Positions 1-12,600 of a DNA stretch of 64,000 nucleotides are shown here, piece by piece (position 1 is the stretch's first letter; every line of letters begins with the position of its first letter). Source of the stretch: Euwallacea fornicatus (lineage: Eukaryota > Arthropoda > Insecta > Coleoptera > Curculionidae); the NCBI RefSeq assembly GCF_040115645.1, contig NC_089544.1, forward strand, positions 1,364,001 through 1,428,000, read 5' to 3'. The translations under genes and the position numbers were made by a program. The notes beneath the pieces are model-generated. The model worked only from the letters and a program-made list of their open reading frames with translations, made no database searches and was not told where the DNA came from.

Positions 1-405
1 GGATTTGGTTTCTCAGTAATGCCATCTTTGGTGAGAGAAAGATGGCAGTAATTCAATATATACAGGGTGTCAGAAAATAGAGATTGATAATTTAATTATT
101 CATGTTTGAACTATTTGCTATGTGATAGTGAAGGTCAGAATGATCAGGTGTTCCACACCTTAAGTGCAAATTTAGGAAAAACAAGTTTAGGGTAGCAAAA
201 GGGGGATATGACTCCAGGAAAAGTAACACCCTATAGATTTTAAAGAGAAGTGGACAGAGATTTCATTTCAAAAATAACCATATTTGTGATGTCCTTTTGC
301 CTACTACTCCGTAATATCAAATTCACACCATTATTTTATGGGCAGTACTGTCAGTCCACATACAGCTCGAATAAAATGAATGAATTCAGAAAAATTCTTA
401 CACAG

Positions 406-622
406 GTTTGCACCAAGAACGTTCCGAACAGACGACTTCAACGACCCAGTCCATTTGGAACGAATTTCCACACTGAATACCTTTACAGTTCACGACTTGG
501 GAGCCGTGCCGCCAAACACTAGTGCAGATTATACTTCAGACTACTACAGAATAAACGAATGGTACAAGGCTTGGTTACCAGATCAAGTGAATACTAGGCA
601 TGATACCAAAACGACCTATCAG
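406..622 (+). CDS. GPR158-like gene, first visible exon
   Basis: The acceptor TTACACAG ends at 405 and the donor GTAATT begins at 623. The exon opens with one base completing a codon, so at least one coding exon lies upstream, outside the window. It codes for a stretch ending in TTYQ, probably the start of the first Cache module. Confidence 0.75.
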
Positions 623-3210
623 GTAATTTAAAAAAACTCTTCTGGATTGGTACTCTAAATGTGTCTTTGACAGGATGGACATATAAAGTAAAGGAATCAA
701 TATACTAAATTTTCTAATTAACAGTATTAACAAACACTCTACATTCAATTGTCCCTGTCTAGAGGGTGCGCCAGATTGTATGATAAAGGCTTACCTGAAT
801 TATAGTACTACACATATAATGAATAAGTTTATAGTCTATAAAATACCCTCTATAATAAAATTACACAACAAATACACAGGGTGTAAACTATGTAGGCAAA
901 TTCTAACGGGGAAATGTGAAAAAACGAATTTTGTCAAATGTGTGATCGCAATTTTTAGAAATCTATTTACATATACTAATTTTTTAGGTTGAAATTCGCT
1001 ATGCCAACAACACGAACGAAACGTATACATTCCATGGACCTCCAGGGTCCGACGAAGATCCAGGCCCAGTCAAGTGGACTAGGCCATATTTCGACTGTGG
1101 AAAGTCCAACAGATGGTTGGTGGCAGCGGTGGTCCCTATTGCGGATATTTATCCACGACATACGGGATTTCGACATGTGGAATATCCAACGTAAGCTGTT
1201 GATCTAAAAATCTCCAAAACGAGACATCATTTATGATTTTTAGGTACACTGCGGTATCAGTGGTGGAAATGGACTTCGATCGTATTGACATCAACCAATG
1301 TCCCTTTTCCGCAGGGAATGACAAACCAAATAGATTTGCGGACACTGCGAGATGTAAAAAAGAAACCACAGAGGTTAATTCTATTTACATCACCTTAACG
1401 TGTGAATTATGAGTTGTTTCCTTTTAGTGCGAACCAATACATGGTTGGGGTTTTCGAAGAGGAGGTTATCAGTGCCGGTGCAACCCAGGTTATCGGTTAC
1501 CCATCCAAGTTAGGAGACCATTCCTCGGTGAAATAGTTGAACGGGCAACCGAGGAACAGTACTATAACGGATTTGATTGCAAAAAGATTGGATGTAATGT
1601 TATATTTTTGTGTACGTATTTGAAAATCATAGAAAATTGTATTAAAGGGATTCAAAAGCAGCCAGTTGAATGGGAGAAAGCTCCATGGTATGTAAGGGCA
1701 ATGGAGCAGGATAGACATCCAGAATATAGGTTTCCTATTAAAGGTTCGAGCCCAAAGGTGTTAGACCAACCAGTCATTAACATACATAAAGTACTAGAAT
1801 TTATTTGGGGGATGAACAAGGAGAAATGCAAGACTTATAGACCGGATGAGTTGATTTTACCAGGAGGTACGTAAATTTCATAAATACAAATTTATAAATA
1901 CAATTACCAAATTAAACATTACATGGAAATATACGTCAATGTATGACAAATCAAAACTATTTCAGGCGTTATGTTTGGTGCAGAGGAGTTTTTTGAAAAT
2001 GAAGCCAAAATGGCGCTCCGCCTCGCTAACTTTATAAGTGTTTTCCTACAAGTCTCCGATCCTCAAGAAGTTTATTCCGGCAAACGAGTGGCAGATAAAT
2101 CATTAACAGAAGACCAAATGATCGGCGAAACGCTAGCTATTATTCTGGGCAACAGTAGAATTTGGTCTGCTGGCACATACTGGGAAAGAAACAAATTCAC
2201 CAATAGGACTTTGTTCGCTCCCTATGCCTACAAGAAACAGCTCAACTCGAGGAAATTCAACATGGAAGATTTGGCCCGGTTAAACAAGTCCGACGAAGTG
2301 TATTTAAACAAGCCATGGTTCAGTTCGCTTAAACACAGATGGGCTTCTAACTTCGACAGTTTGGAGAAGTTCTGGATGAAAATTCGAGTACGGTTCAATG
2401 AAACCGGAGAGACCACGATTAAGTACGAACACTTCCCTAATTACTATAGAGGTGCCAGGTTGCACCACGGTTATTGGACGGCGCCCTATTTCGATTGCCA
2501 TGGAAAGGTTCCCATGTGGAAAATTAAATATGCGGCACCGTTTTTCGGTTGGGACAGTTTGAAGGTCAAATTAGAATTCAAGTATGTTTTTACTTTGCAA
2601 TGTAGGTAAAAGGATAACAAAAAAATTTGTAGGGGTGTTGTTGCAGTCACAATGGACTTGCTGAAATTGGACATAAACCAGTGTCCAGAGAAATATTACG
2701 TTCCAAATGCTTTTAAGGGCACTCACAAGTGTGACCAAAAAACGTCATACGTAAGTAGAGCGAGAAATATTTAAAAATGTATGGATACGTCAACGATATA
2801 ACATGCAATAAGCATCTTTAATAAGGGGTACTTATTGTAATTTGAAATTTTGACACAAAAAAACGTTTTTTTTTTTAACAAATTCCTAACTTTTTTTTGC
2901 TTAGCATCACTTCTTATTATATTGACAAATATTTTACATCATGTAGTGTGTGCCAATATTGGGAAGAGGCTTTGAGCCGGGAGGTTACAAATGTGAATGT
3001 AAGCAAGGCTTTGAATATCCCTTCGAAGACCCCATAACGTACTATGATGGACAAATCATGGAAGCCGAATTCACCAATATGATGGACGACAATAAGACCA
3101 GATTTGACATGTTTCGGTGTAGATATGCAGCTGCCAGTAGCATACAGACTAATTTACTTGTAATTTTGCTATCACTGATGCTGGCCTTTGGGGTTTTTGG
3201 GCACAGGTAA
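406..3210 (+). CDS. GPR158/179-type Cache-EGF ectodomain protein, 5' partial, 8 exons seen
   Basis: Exons 406-622, 988-1190, 1244-1373, 1428-1593, 1648-1866, 1966-2581, 2633-2750 and 2947-3210 join in one frame and give 643 residues plus a stop. The protein has two copies of one module: a PYFDCG or PYFDCH segment, then a D-I-(D/N)-Q-C-P segment, then a six-Cys EGF-like piece (CEPIHGWGFRRGGYQCRC and CVPILGRGFEPGGYKCEC). This order matches the extracellular Cache plus EGF-like region of the orphan receptors GPR158/GPR179. Several N-x-S/T sequons fit an extracellular location. After the second module comes a Cys, a short linker and about 20 hydrophobic residues ending GHR-stop, which suggests a GPI signal or single C-terminal anchor. 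The start codon and signal peptide are upstream of the window. Function in insects is not known to me; ligand binding at the surface is an inference. Confidence 0.85.
988..1190 (+). CDS. GPR158-like gene exon (Cache module 1)
   Basis: Acceptor TTTTTTAG ends at 987 and donor GTAAGC starts at 1191. It codes VEIRYANNTNETYTF, with two N-glycosylation sequons, and the module landmark RPYFDCG. It ends in phase 2. Confidence 0.85.
1244..1373 (+). CDS. GPR158-like gene exon (DINQCP motif)
   Basis: Acceptor TTTTTAG ends at 1243 and the donor begins GTTAAT at 1374. It completes the split codon ACG and carries IDINQCP, the strongest family landmark, followed by a second Cys. Confidence 0.85.
1428..1593 (+). 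CDS. GPR158-like gene exon (EGF-like piece 1)
   Basis: Acceptor CCTTTTAG ends at 1427 and donor GTAATG starts at 1594. The reading CEPIHGWGFRRGGYQCRC is the first EGF-like cysteine run, followed by GYRLP and FDCKKIG. Confidence 0.85.
1648..1866 (+). CDS. GPR158-like gene exon (linker to module 2)
   Basis: The acceptor ATTAAAG ends at 1647. It has a weak pyrimidine tract but is the only nearby AG that keeps phase and gives W-I-Q-K. The donor GTACGT begins at 1867. It codes EWEKAPWYVRAMEQD, the start of the second module. Confidence 0.75.
1966..2581 (+). CDS. GPR158-like gene, large exon (Cache module 2)
   Basis: Acceptor TATTTCAG ends at 1965 and donor GTATGT starts at 2582. This 616-base exon codes the body of the second Cache module, ending with the landmark YFDCH and a W-K-I-K-Y-A-A-P-F-F-G stretch typical of the GPR158 ectodomain. 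Confidence 0.9.
2633..2750 (+). CDS. GPR158-like gene exon (second DINQCP)
   Basis: Acceptor ATTTGTAG ends at 2632 and donor GTAAGT starts at 2751. It reads GVVAVTMDLLKLDINQCP, then THKC, the same landmarks as in the first module, which shows the internal duplication. Confidence 0.9.
2947..3210 (+). CDS. GPR158-like gene, last exon with hydrophobic tail
   Basis: Acceptor CATGTAG ends at 2946. It codes the second EGF-like run CVPILGRGFEPGGYKCEC and ends in a hydrophobic tail (NLLVILLSLMLAFGVFGHR) and TAA at 3208-3210. The tail has no basic cytoplasmic region after it, as expected of a GPI signal. A possible donor (CACAG then GTAAAT) overlaps the stop at 3207, so a longer spliced form with more membrane segments is not excluded. 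Confidence 0.8.
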   Translation, partial: CVPILGRGFEPGGYKCECKQGFEYPFEDPITYYDGQIMEAEFTNMMDDNKTRFDMFRCRYAAASSIQTNLLVILLSLMLAFGVFGHR

Positions 3211-4300
3211 ATTAATGCTTTATTTATGAAGCAAATAATTGTTGAGTACAATATACGTTTGAAGTTTTTTGCGCAATTTATGACTGTACATATTTTAGAT
3301 CTGAAGGCCTTTACAAATTAGTGCCTTTTTATTTTTGTAAAGTAAATAGGGTAAGGTGTAACATAAGTTATCTTTGTGATTTAGCTCGAGATTTCAAATG
3401 GAAATCGTCTGATGTTGCATTAGGATTATTTCTCGTATTAATACTAAACCGTCCAAAGTAATACGAATTCGTAAGATTATAAATACTTTTTTAATTATTG
3501 TTATCTTAAATAAATGCAGTTTAGCGACTTATTTCTTTGTCAAATACAAAGAAGGGCTTGACCACTACTAAAATTAATAAGAATGCCTTATACAGTGATC
3601 TCAAAAACATAACTTTGTACTCCTATGACACATAACGCCGGCGAATACCATATTTTTACACAATGAATTTGGCTTTTCTAGTTAGATTTTCTTAATGGAA
3701 ATTAGGTCAGAATTAGAATTACTTAATTAAAATAAGCAACAATATATTGCTTTACTTAAATCAAAAATTATATTCATAATTTTTTTTAAATTGTTCAGTT
3801 TAAAATAATCCCTGACACAGTCAATTAAAAAATTAGGTAGAATAGTTTGACGGCTGGATGTTGCCTTAAATATACTTCCAAAACCGATTTAATGTGCAAT
3901 ATATGAACTGTCGTGCAACGAGAAGCACTAGTAAATAATATTGCCTTACTTTAATCCCATGCGCATAATCCAAAAATTAGAACTGATTAAAACGTTAAAT
4001 GATCTGCTTCTGAGCAGCTTTAGATTTAAATATTGTAGTGAGATGTTCTCGATTTTTTTTCTATTTTTATAATTGTAAGAAAGGTTCCCATTTGGCAGAA
4101 TTTGTTGATATTGATATTGTTAAGATGACTTAGATCCGTCCAACACATATTTCTTGGCTTTTCAGTTTTAATGATATGTAATTTTATATGATATTATGGA
4201 TAGCATTAAACTTAACCGCACCAGGGTTACAATATGTATATCCACGTGTATATTATGAATTTTGAAATAAATCTTATATAAAACTGAATTCTTTATTTAC
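3211..4300 (+). other. Probable 3' UTR and intergenic DNA after the GPR158-like gene
   Basis: AT-rich DNA without a convincing ORF. AATAAA hexamers at 3509-3514 and 4266-4271 are candidate poly(A) signals on the + strand; the second is followed by a T-rich stretch. Which is used cannot be told from sequence. Confidence 0.35.
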
Positions 4301-6718
4301 TTTACCTTTATCCTAGTTATCCTATTCGTTATCCACCACTCATACTCGTTTACGGTGTCTATGGGTAATTATTTTCTAAGGTTTGAATTCGAGGAATACA
4401 GAGTGAAAGGGAAAAGATTATTCAATGTTCCGCATCAACTGGGACAGTAGTAGTTGAAACCCGCAAATAAGTTACAAAACAAAGGGTGTTTTTCTTTTAA
4501 ATAAACCAGTTCACTATTATGAATCAATGTGGTAAATAAGAGAAATTCATACTTTCTTCACATCTAGATTATCAGATTTACAACACTATTTTCTTTTTCC
4601 TTATACAACAGACGTCGCTAAAAACCGTGTTCCTATTGATGTTCGATTAAGACTTTCTTTAATCAAACATACAGTTCATATTAAAGTATTCATGGGAGTC
4701 GTGGAAATATTATTGATTTTGATAAACTTCGCAACAATGGAAGGTTTATTTTATTCCAGTTTGTAATTTGAGAATCAACTAAAAGGTACCAAACATGAGG
4801 TTCAGGGTGAAAATCCTCAGAATTGAGGGGGTTAAGGCGCATTTTTAGGACGATTGAGCAATTCCTGAAGATTCCTGTAAACTTGCGTGAATTTTTGAAT
4901 TACACGTTTAAAATATTTTCGGAAGCTTTAAAAATTTATTCATCAACAATTGCTCTAAATGTGAAAAGTCCTCAAGAAAATTAGGAAACTCTATGATATT
5001 TTTAAATGTTGAATATCACTTTGGAATAGTTTGAATATGCCTCCCCGCCTTATACCACATCGCATGCCTAACGGTGCATCAAAACGTAGTAGTAGGGACT
5101 ATTTGGTCTTAACTTAATACCATGTCCGAGAGGCAAACTGCCAGTTTGAAGCAGCATAAGTACTTATGCAAAGCCATGCCACATAGCATAAATTAAAATA
5201 ATTTCTACTTACAACACTCCATGGCGATTTTTCAATTATGTCAAGACAAGATGTCAATGCTCCATGCACCTTTTGATGAATTTTGGAAAACTGTGGACAA
5301 AAAACAGATTCATTTGGTATCTTAGAAGTAAACTGTGAATTTGTACATTAGGATCTGTTGCATAATAACGGCTACCTTATCGGAAAATCACGATAATTCA
5401 CAACAGCTTTTCATGAGAGTTTTGAAAATTTCAACACAAAAGCCACAAGACATGATAATAGATGGTTGTTTCTGTTGCTTGCCAACGCAACATGCACTGA
5501 GGCCTACTTATCAGATACAAAATATGTGAAGTTTATAATTTTAAACTTGAACGAGGGAGAGATAGGAAGACTTAGTGGCTAACTACCCCAACATTACTTC
5601 ATACCTCAACGTTACTTAACACTCATTTTGAGGAAGTTCCTACTTGCTATGACTTACCTTTAAATAATAGCGATATTCTGATAACTGACGCCGTCCAAAC
5701 TAAACTAATGAACGGCTATCAGGACATGGGAGGCTCGATTTGAAGCAAGGAGGCTTCATGAATGAATATTATCCTGGAGTTGTTGGAGGATGCTGTACAC
5801 ATAGAATAAGACGGAAAGAAGAACAAAATAGCATAATAAGAAAATACAAATATAAACAGTTAGAAGTATATGCAGAAACCGCATTTGAGCATTTTTAGAA
5901 CATTTTATTTTACACTTTGAAGTGAGAATCGACCAAATAAGAAAATATACCGCCAACCTTATCACCGCGACTTTTCGAAAAAACTAAGATGGTGGATGAT
6001 TTATAAATAACTGACGTTTGACATTTTTACGTTTGACTATCGCCCTCGTTATTACAAGCCACGAAGCGGAAAGGCAACAGCGCGCCGCTCTACAATGGCT
6101 TCCCTCGTGACACATAAATAAATAAGTTTTCAAAAATAGCGAAATATTTACTCGTTTTCTGATCGGTAAGTAAAATTATGAGAAAATAAAAAGTGTTTGT
6201 TTAGATAACAGAAGGGCTATAGGCCATCGGATTTTCACAACCTTGCACATCATAGATCTACAATGTTTACTGTCTAACAATCATCGAAGATTTCTGTATC
6301 GATTTACATATAGCTTTACCGGAAAGATCATTTCCATACAAATGGTGAAATAAAAGCTGAACACTAACCAATTGTTTTCACCGACTTCCATGGAAATCCG
6401 GATAAGCCCAACAGTGCAGTGATGTAATGAATTCTCTTTTGCTTCATATCAACCTGTATAAAATACATTTTTCCTGGCACCTCAGACTCTCCGACAGATA
6501 AAAAATATCATTGTATTCATAATTTTTATGGGCAACCGGCCTTAATATACCCGTTACTAATCCTTCTCGAAGTCCTGATCATTGTTACACTCAGTATATA
6601 TTCGGAGATACAGGGTGATGGAAATCCCCTAACGAGACGCGACGGGAAGTAAATAAAAATTGACCTTGTCCAAAAAACACAGCCCTTTACGCAAAGCGCA
6701 GTAGCCATTTAGTCGATA
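4301..6718. other. Intergenic AT-rich DNA, nothing recognised
   Basis: No ORF with codon structure, no splice-bounded exon series and no repeat that I could define. Short ORFs here are what chance gives in AT-rich DNA. Confidence 0.5.
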
Positions 6719-6719
6719 T

Positions 6720-6854
6720 TATACAGAGTGTTCAAAAATTAAACGGCCTCCGTCGTGAGCGTTCGCTGCTCCGACACATAAAATTCTAGAGTCGAATGTC
6801 TAGTGGAACGCGACTCTATGAATGGGTGCCTCTTAATTTTAATACGCCCCGTAT
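6720..6854. repeat. Short inverted-repeat element (MITE-like), about 135 bp
   Basis: The left end reads ATACAGAGTGTTCAAAAATT. The right end, read on the other strand, is ATACGGGGCGTATTAAAATT. The ends match imperfectly as terminal inverted repeats, and there is no coding capacity. Confidence 0.45.
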
Positions 6855-6964
6855 GCATTTTATCTCTAACGTCAACATTTTGTGCTCGTAGGCGAACGGT
6901 ACACAGTAGTTAAGCCCCCCTACATTTCCACCGAAAACCGTGATTGACACATGATTAAAAAATC

Positions 6965-7250
6965 TTGAAATACAATCGAATCGTCCTCAGTGCGGCAACA
7001 CGGGTGGGACACAGCCCCGATCCGTCGCGCCCTTGGAACGCGCCGACGCAGCATCCCTTAAGACGACGTCGCCGTCGCGGCGCCGATACGAACCGCTCCC
7101 ATTTCGCCTTCGCGCGCCGACCTGTTCGCCGCCCTTGTACCGAAGAGCGACCACGATGCGCCGGCCAGGGGCGGGGCGACGCTTGGTCGCCCTTGCCTGA
7201 CAACGCGATGCCGCGAGTGCCGCCCCGATACGGGAACTGATACGGTAATT
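6965..7250. promoter_or_regulatory. CpG-rich patch, possible promoter or regulatory island
   Basis: GC content and CpG density jump sharply against AT-rich flanks. Overlapping arginine-rich ORFs on both strands are a by-product of the composition. About 160 bp downstream are a TCAGTT initiator-like site (7412-7417) and a strong donor, GAC then GTAAGT, at 7523. The patch could therefore mark the distant 5' exon of the culd-like gene, whose first coding exon begins with an acceptor at 31449. This is inference only. Confidence 0.25.
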
Positions 7251-8955
7251 ATCCCTTGTTTCCTCATACAAAAACGTAAATGGCGAACCAGGTGTTGGCC
7301 ACCAAAAACCACAAGACACAAAACACATTTCCTGCTTTTGTTTACGCAATGAGCTTTTCTTGTTTTCACATAAGTTACTGCTGCTACTGATATTGCTGAT
7401 GCTGCTGGCGGTCAGTTTCCGCTTTAAAGTGCGGGTTCATCTCCACTTTATAGTCAGGAGTTAGTTGCAGTGGCATATTAGGATTTGGTTATTGTAGTGT
7501 GTTGACAATGGTCATATTAGACGTAAGTAGTGGTGCAAGTTAATAACTCTTGGTCATATCTCTTGGCTGATCTTGGTCACTTCGATTGCTGCATCCTGCG
7601 GTACCTTGAAGAGCGAGTACTTTGCTAAAAAAAACTCTACAGTTTACAGACAATTTTCAATATTTCTTTAAGTATGGAGCTTTGAGAATTTTTCTCTCTT
7701 TATTGCACTCTTTATTACCATTTTTTCTTTATTCTCTCTTTATTGTTTTTCACAGTTTATACATATATCTATATATGTTTTTTTTTCTGCTTTTGGGCGG
7801 GGTAAACAAAGGCTTAATTACATGTGACAATCTGACACACCTTCAATGCCATTGTAAAATGCCGATTTGCATGGCAACCTGACCTTAATCTCTCTTCACA
7901 GCAGTAAGCATTACTGCCATATTTATTATTTATGCGATTTTTTGTTTGAAGTCACTAGGTTCCTTGCATTCTCGTGAGTATACACTGGGGGGTTTGCCCC
8001 ACCTAACTTTTAATCAGGCGAGAAGTGTGGATGTACCGAAAGATTGAAATCTGTTAGTGTTTATGTGTAAAGCAACACAATAAATATGACTTTGCTTTCT
8101 TTTCTTGCTTCGGCGTTTATTTTTAATTTGCTTTAATTCATTGTTATTTTTTCTTTTGCTTTAAATTTGATTTGTGTATGCTCTAGGAAGTGTGTCATCT
8201 AAATATCACGCCTTCGAAGCGATGAAGGTAGCGAGTTTCTCAACAATTACGTTCGCGAATAACAAAACTGTCAATTGACTAATTAACTTAATTGGTGTTT
8301 AAAAAGCATTAACGATTGAAAAATCGTCGCATGTATTGCCGTGGGATTGGATGAGAATGTAAATATCTGTCTTCTACTAGACAGATTTGGCACGTCTCTT
8401 CAAACCAAGGGAATTCGTTTAAAACGGTTTTTTATTTCTTTCATTTTTAGCCTCAATTTCTTCCCTGTAATTTGATACATTGATAATTTACATGACGATA
8501 TTACAAATAAATATTTCACATGCAATTTTTCTTTCTCTTTCCCTCTCCCATTTCATGTTGTCTGGTTACCTTCTTTTTTGGTCAGTCTTTTTGTTTAACA
8601 CAGCATTACTGCCCAACGTGAATAGCCTCCCTATCTATTCCTTACTCTTGCTTCGGTCATAACATTAACCATTTTACTCCATTCTTCCTCCTTGCATTCT
8701 TTATCTTTTTTCTTTTCCTTGTTAGTGCCTGTTCCGACAATAATTGATTGTCTTGTTATGTACATTTAACTGCATGTTTGTAATGCATATTTTTCCTCAT
8801 TGCGGAATTAAAAAAAAAATTTTGTTCCTTTATTGCAATTCTCTAGTTGTTTTATTCACGTCTTCCTGATCGTGTCCTTCCTTTCTCTCACATTTTCCTC
8901 TAGTAATGAGCACTATTAGTACCTTTGTAGTTCTAGGTCCCTCTCGGTTGCGTCT
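7251..8955. other. Intergenic AT- and T-rich DNA
   Basis: T-rich low-complexity sequence (notably 7620-7800 and 8400-8700) with no supported gene. The only point of note is the possible untranslated exon ending at 7522. Confidence 0.45.
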
Positions 8956-9678
8956 TATACAGGGTGTAACATGTCATCATGGAGATATTTGAAGGGACTA
9001 TACTACTCTCGACAAAAACGACAAAAACGCTCATGGTTAAAAACGCACTATTTTTAATATACAGGGTGGCGACTTTTTATGATTTTTTTTTGCATTGCAG
9101 GAGAACATTTTCAACAGTTTTGTGAATTTTGTGTTCGTCATGACATCGAAGAATCCGTGACTTTTTTTTATTTTAAGAAAATTGATTAAATGTTACGAAT
9201 TGTTTCAAATAGTTAATAACTAAACCTGATAATTTCTTTCATTATTTCCTTTCGATTTTTAATCTGCATAGATAGTGAAAGATGAACGATGAAAGATGCG
9301 AAAATGTTGCAACAGACCAAAAACTTGAATAGATGAAGAAATTTTTTTAATTTGGGATCAGAATTCATACAAGGTATTTCAAAAAAAGGTACAAAGCATA
9401 AAATAATATAAAAAAATCTTACCCCCTGTATATGGTTATGAATAATTTTGCCATTTTGTTGTACATGAACTTTAAGAGAATGTGTGTACGAAATTTAAAA
9501 AAATTTAACTTAAAGAAGTAAGAAAAAAGCAAAATATAATAATAAGAAAAAATGCGAAACTGCCGCCCCGTATATCGGAAATGGTGCGCGTTTGAACTTG
9601 GGCTTACCAGCCTTTTTTATTAATTTTCAGAATTCTACCGCCCCCAATAGTTAATGACGATATGTTGCACCCTGTATA
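8956..9678. repeat. Inverted-repeat element with a second one nested inside
   Basis: The outer ends are TATACAGGGTGTAACAT at 8956 and, on the other strand, TATACAGGGTGCAACAT at 9678. Inside it, TATACAGGGTGGCGAC at 9057 and a matching inverted end near 9432 (ATACAGGGGGTAAG) bound a second element of about 375 bp. No transposase is visible, so both look non-autonomous. Confidence 0.55.
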
Positions 9679-12600
9679 TATGGCTTTTCTTTCCTTTCAT
9701 CGCTCCAAACCGAGCCCATCCACCTTTCCTTTTTTTAACTTGTTTATTCCAGATATTTTTTTGTCTTCGTGGCACTGTTAAGTACGATTTGACACAACTT
9801 CTGACGTAAGCCCTTGTGAAATTTGCATGAAATGCGGCGATTTCAGGCAACTATGTGAAATGCCATTGCCTGTCGCCTAGTTTATGAGAGTTCTCAAGTC
9901 GTTTGTTAGGTGATAATTATTGATATTATGAAGGTTTAGCGCTGTATGAAACTTTCTGTAAATGTAGACGTGAATTAAATTTGTTTCAGTTTACTCAGTG
10001 TTCGAGTTGTGAGGCTACGCCCAAAGATACTATCGAATTTGTTGTTTTACTATGGCTACGGCTGTCAGTTCGGAGGGGCCACGAACAGGCACATATTAAG
10101 GGTAAGTTTACCCACCACACTCTGGCGATATAATAGACATAAAGAAAATTAAACAGAGAACAAAATAGGTCAAACATTAGGTTACTTAAAGATTCACCTC
10201 TTTTTTTAGCTTTCAGCTATGAGTTACGTAGCCGTAAACCTGGCCGTGCAACAACTTTAAGCCGCCAAAATCTGCATTCATAATTAATGCTATTTACCAA
10301 CCATTCTTCAAAATTTAATTAAATCAGGAAGTTCAAGAGAAGGAATTTTAATGAGTGCTAAAAATGACCCCATCGAACACTTTTTTAACCGTTTTCACAA
10401 GATCTTTGGACTAATTGAGCAATTAAAGCAGAGTTGGAACTTCACCTCTTACTTGCATTCACGGGAATAACTTTAACAAAACAGAGCCTAACGTAAGGAG
10501 AAAAATTTAACGCGTAAGACCACAAATTACGGGTCGAGAAAACCACCCGGTGTCCCGAACATTTTCGGGCCATCTGGGAAATATTTACCTATGAAAAAGT
10601 GAATGTTTATCATACATTTTTGAACATAGGCAAAATCCCCATGTTACGGCACTTCACATAATGATACATACGGTAGGGGCATTTCACATTTTAGTCGTTG
10701 CCCTACAAGATACTGCGGAATTTTGATTATGGGGAAATATCTTGAATTGCGGAAGGCCAGAAAGTTCTCTGACACTGAGTCGGTACAAAGGGCAGCATGT
10801 TCCCTACATCTTCCTGCAACTCATTCAACTGGATCATTAAAAATCGCTTAGGTATTACACTCTTTGTCCTTTAGCGCTTATTTCATTCCAGACACTCTTC
10901 GTGAGCCTTTATTACACAAATACAATCCACAACGGAAACTTCCGTTATCCCGCTCGCAATTGATATGAATAGCCCTACAAGAACTAAGTCATCCAGTTTC
11001 CCCATTGACCGCCTCGAAACTTAGCTACTCACGGGCAAAATCCAAACTTCCTGATGCCCTTATTCTTCGCATAGTATAAATACAATCGAAAAGGGAGGTC
11101 TAGCAGCTTGAATCAGAATTGAATCTCTTATCACGATGGTCATTAAGGTCTGCCCTTTAAGATGTCGGGTTTTTGGGATCTTACTCAAAACGGTTTACGA
11201 GGACCATGATGCATTGGGGCTGTCGTACGGCAAGGGCGAAGGTTACATCAAAAGGAGTTGGAACAATGGAACGTGTATTGTTCTTCGGTGTAATGTTATG
11301 CAAAGTAGGGCGAGATGTTGCTTAAGTTTAAGCGATAATTAGTTTAAGTGATGGATTCGACGCTGATTAAGTAATCCGGTAAACCGATGGCGCGTTGATT
11401 AAATTTTTTCATATCGGTCCCAGCTACAGGGCGGGGACAGGGCCGGCCTTGGCAAGACCGTCGCCCAATCTAATGAGCCCGGCACTGGATGAAGGGGAAG
11501 TGTACGGTGTCCCTCCACATCGCCGTAATAAGGAGGAATTTTCTTGTAATGCTGACGACGAAATATTACGTCTCAAAAATGGCCGGATTTAAATAATAAT
11601 TGGGCTTCTCCTCGGCCTCCCCCGCACCATTACCATGCGTCCCGATTTCTGGTTTCCTGCCAGCTTCGAAATTTGGTTTCCGGATTTTCATCTTTATTGA
11701 AAGGAAAGTTTGCTCCTGACACGGCTCCACTGTTTAAACTTCATCTTGCACGCTTCGGTTCATAGAAAATGAGTCATTCGAGTGAAAAAATTTAAGACAC
11801 TTTCAAATACTCTTTACCAGGGAATTTTGGGGGAGGGTTTTTTTTTTTTATCTCGGCGGAGGGGCAATAATGAACAAAACGGTCTTCTGCTAGTTGTTAG
11901 CTAAGATATTTCGATGAGTGAGCAGAAGCTCTTTCCTCAGGCTAATTAGCCGGTTAAGGGCCAAATTATTGATGTGCCGTTAACTTTAACACCAAATTAG
12001 TGTTCGTGGAAACAAAGAATCTCACCAATACTAATGGAAATTAACCTGCGCTTGATACCACATTTATGATTCCGTCCTTAATTAAAATTTTCCCCTTCCA
12101 GGTGACTTGGAGGATTAGGCCTATCGTTCGCCTCCAGCCATCGCCCCCGACTCAGACGATATGGTAAGTAGCATAGTTTTACGGCCACCTGGAATGAATC
12201 TGGAACATGTCCAGAAATTATTAGTAGTTCTGGCAACATGGGAAAGAGAGGAAATAATTCCGCCGCAAAGCTTGGTCTAATGGGCTTTCGCCGAGCGAAT
12301 CGGCCCTTTATCCTGCACATTTAAATTTAGATTGCCCAGCTTTGACTTTGTCGAGATAGGAGATATCCTGCGAAACATGATAGGACTATCTACAGCCAGA
12401 CCAACTGGACCGATTTTCTTTTTTCTATTGCCACACCATCCCGGCAGATGTTGCTTGTTTAAGTGGTAACGAGATGAAGAATCGAAATTCGATAATCGGT
12501 TTTGTTCCATGTTGGAAACTGATCGCGGCGACATTAAACAAAACGAGATGCGGCATGTTTTAGCTAAATAATCAAGAAATCGGGCACCAGGATAGGCTAC

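Noticed and set aside
1..405. ORF at 250-522 with a hydrophobic start as the signal peptide of the GPR158-like gene
   Set aside because: It runs through the exon at 406 in the wrong frame; the acceptor phase at 405 requires an upstream exon ending in phase 2.
6955..7369. Several overlapping arginine-rich ORFs of 80-120 codons on both strands
   Set aside because: They overlap in a CpG-rich patch, mirror each other's composition, and have no domain or splice support.
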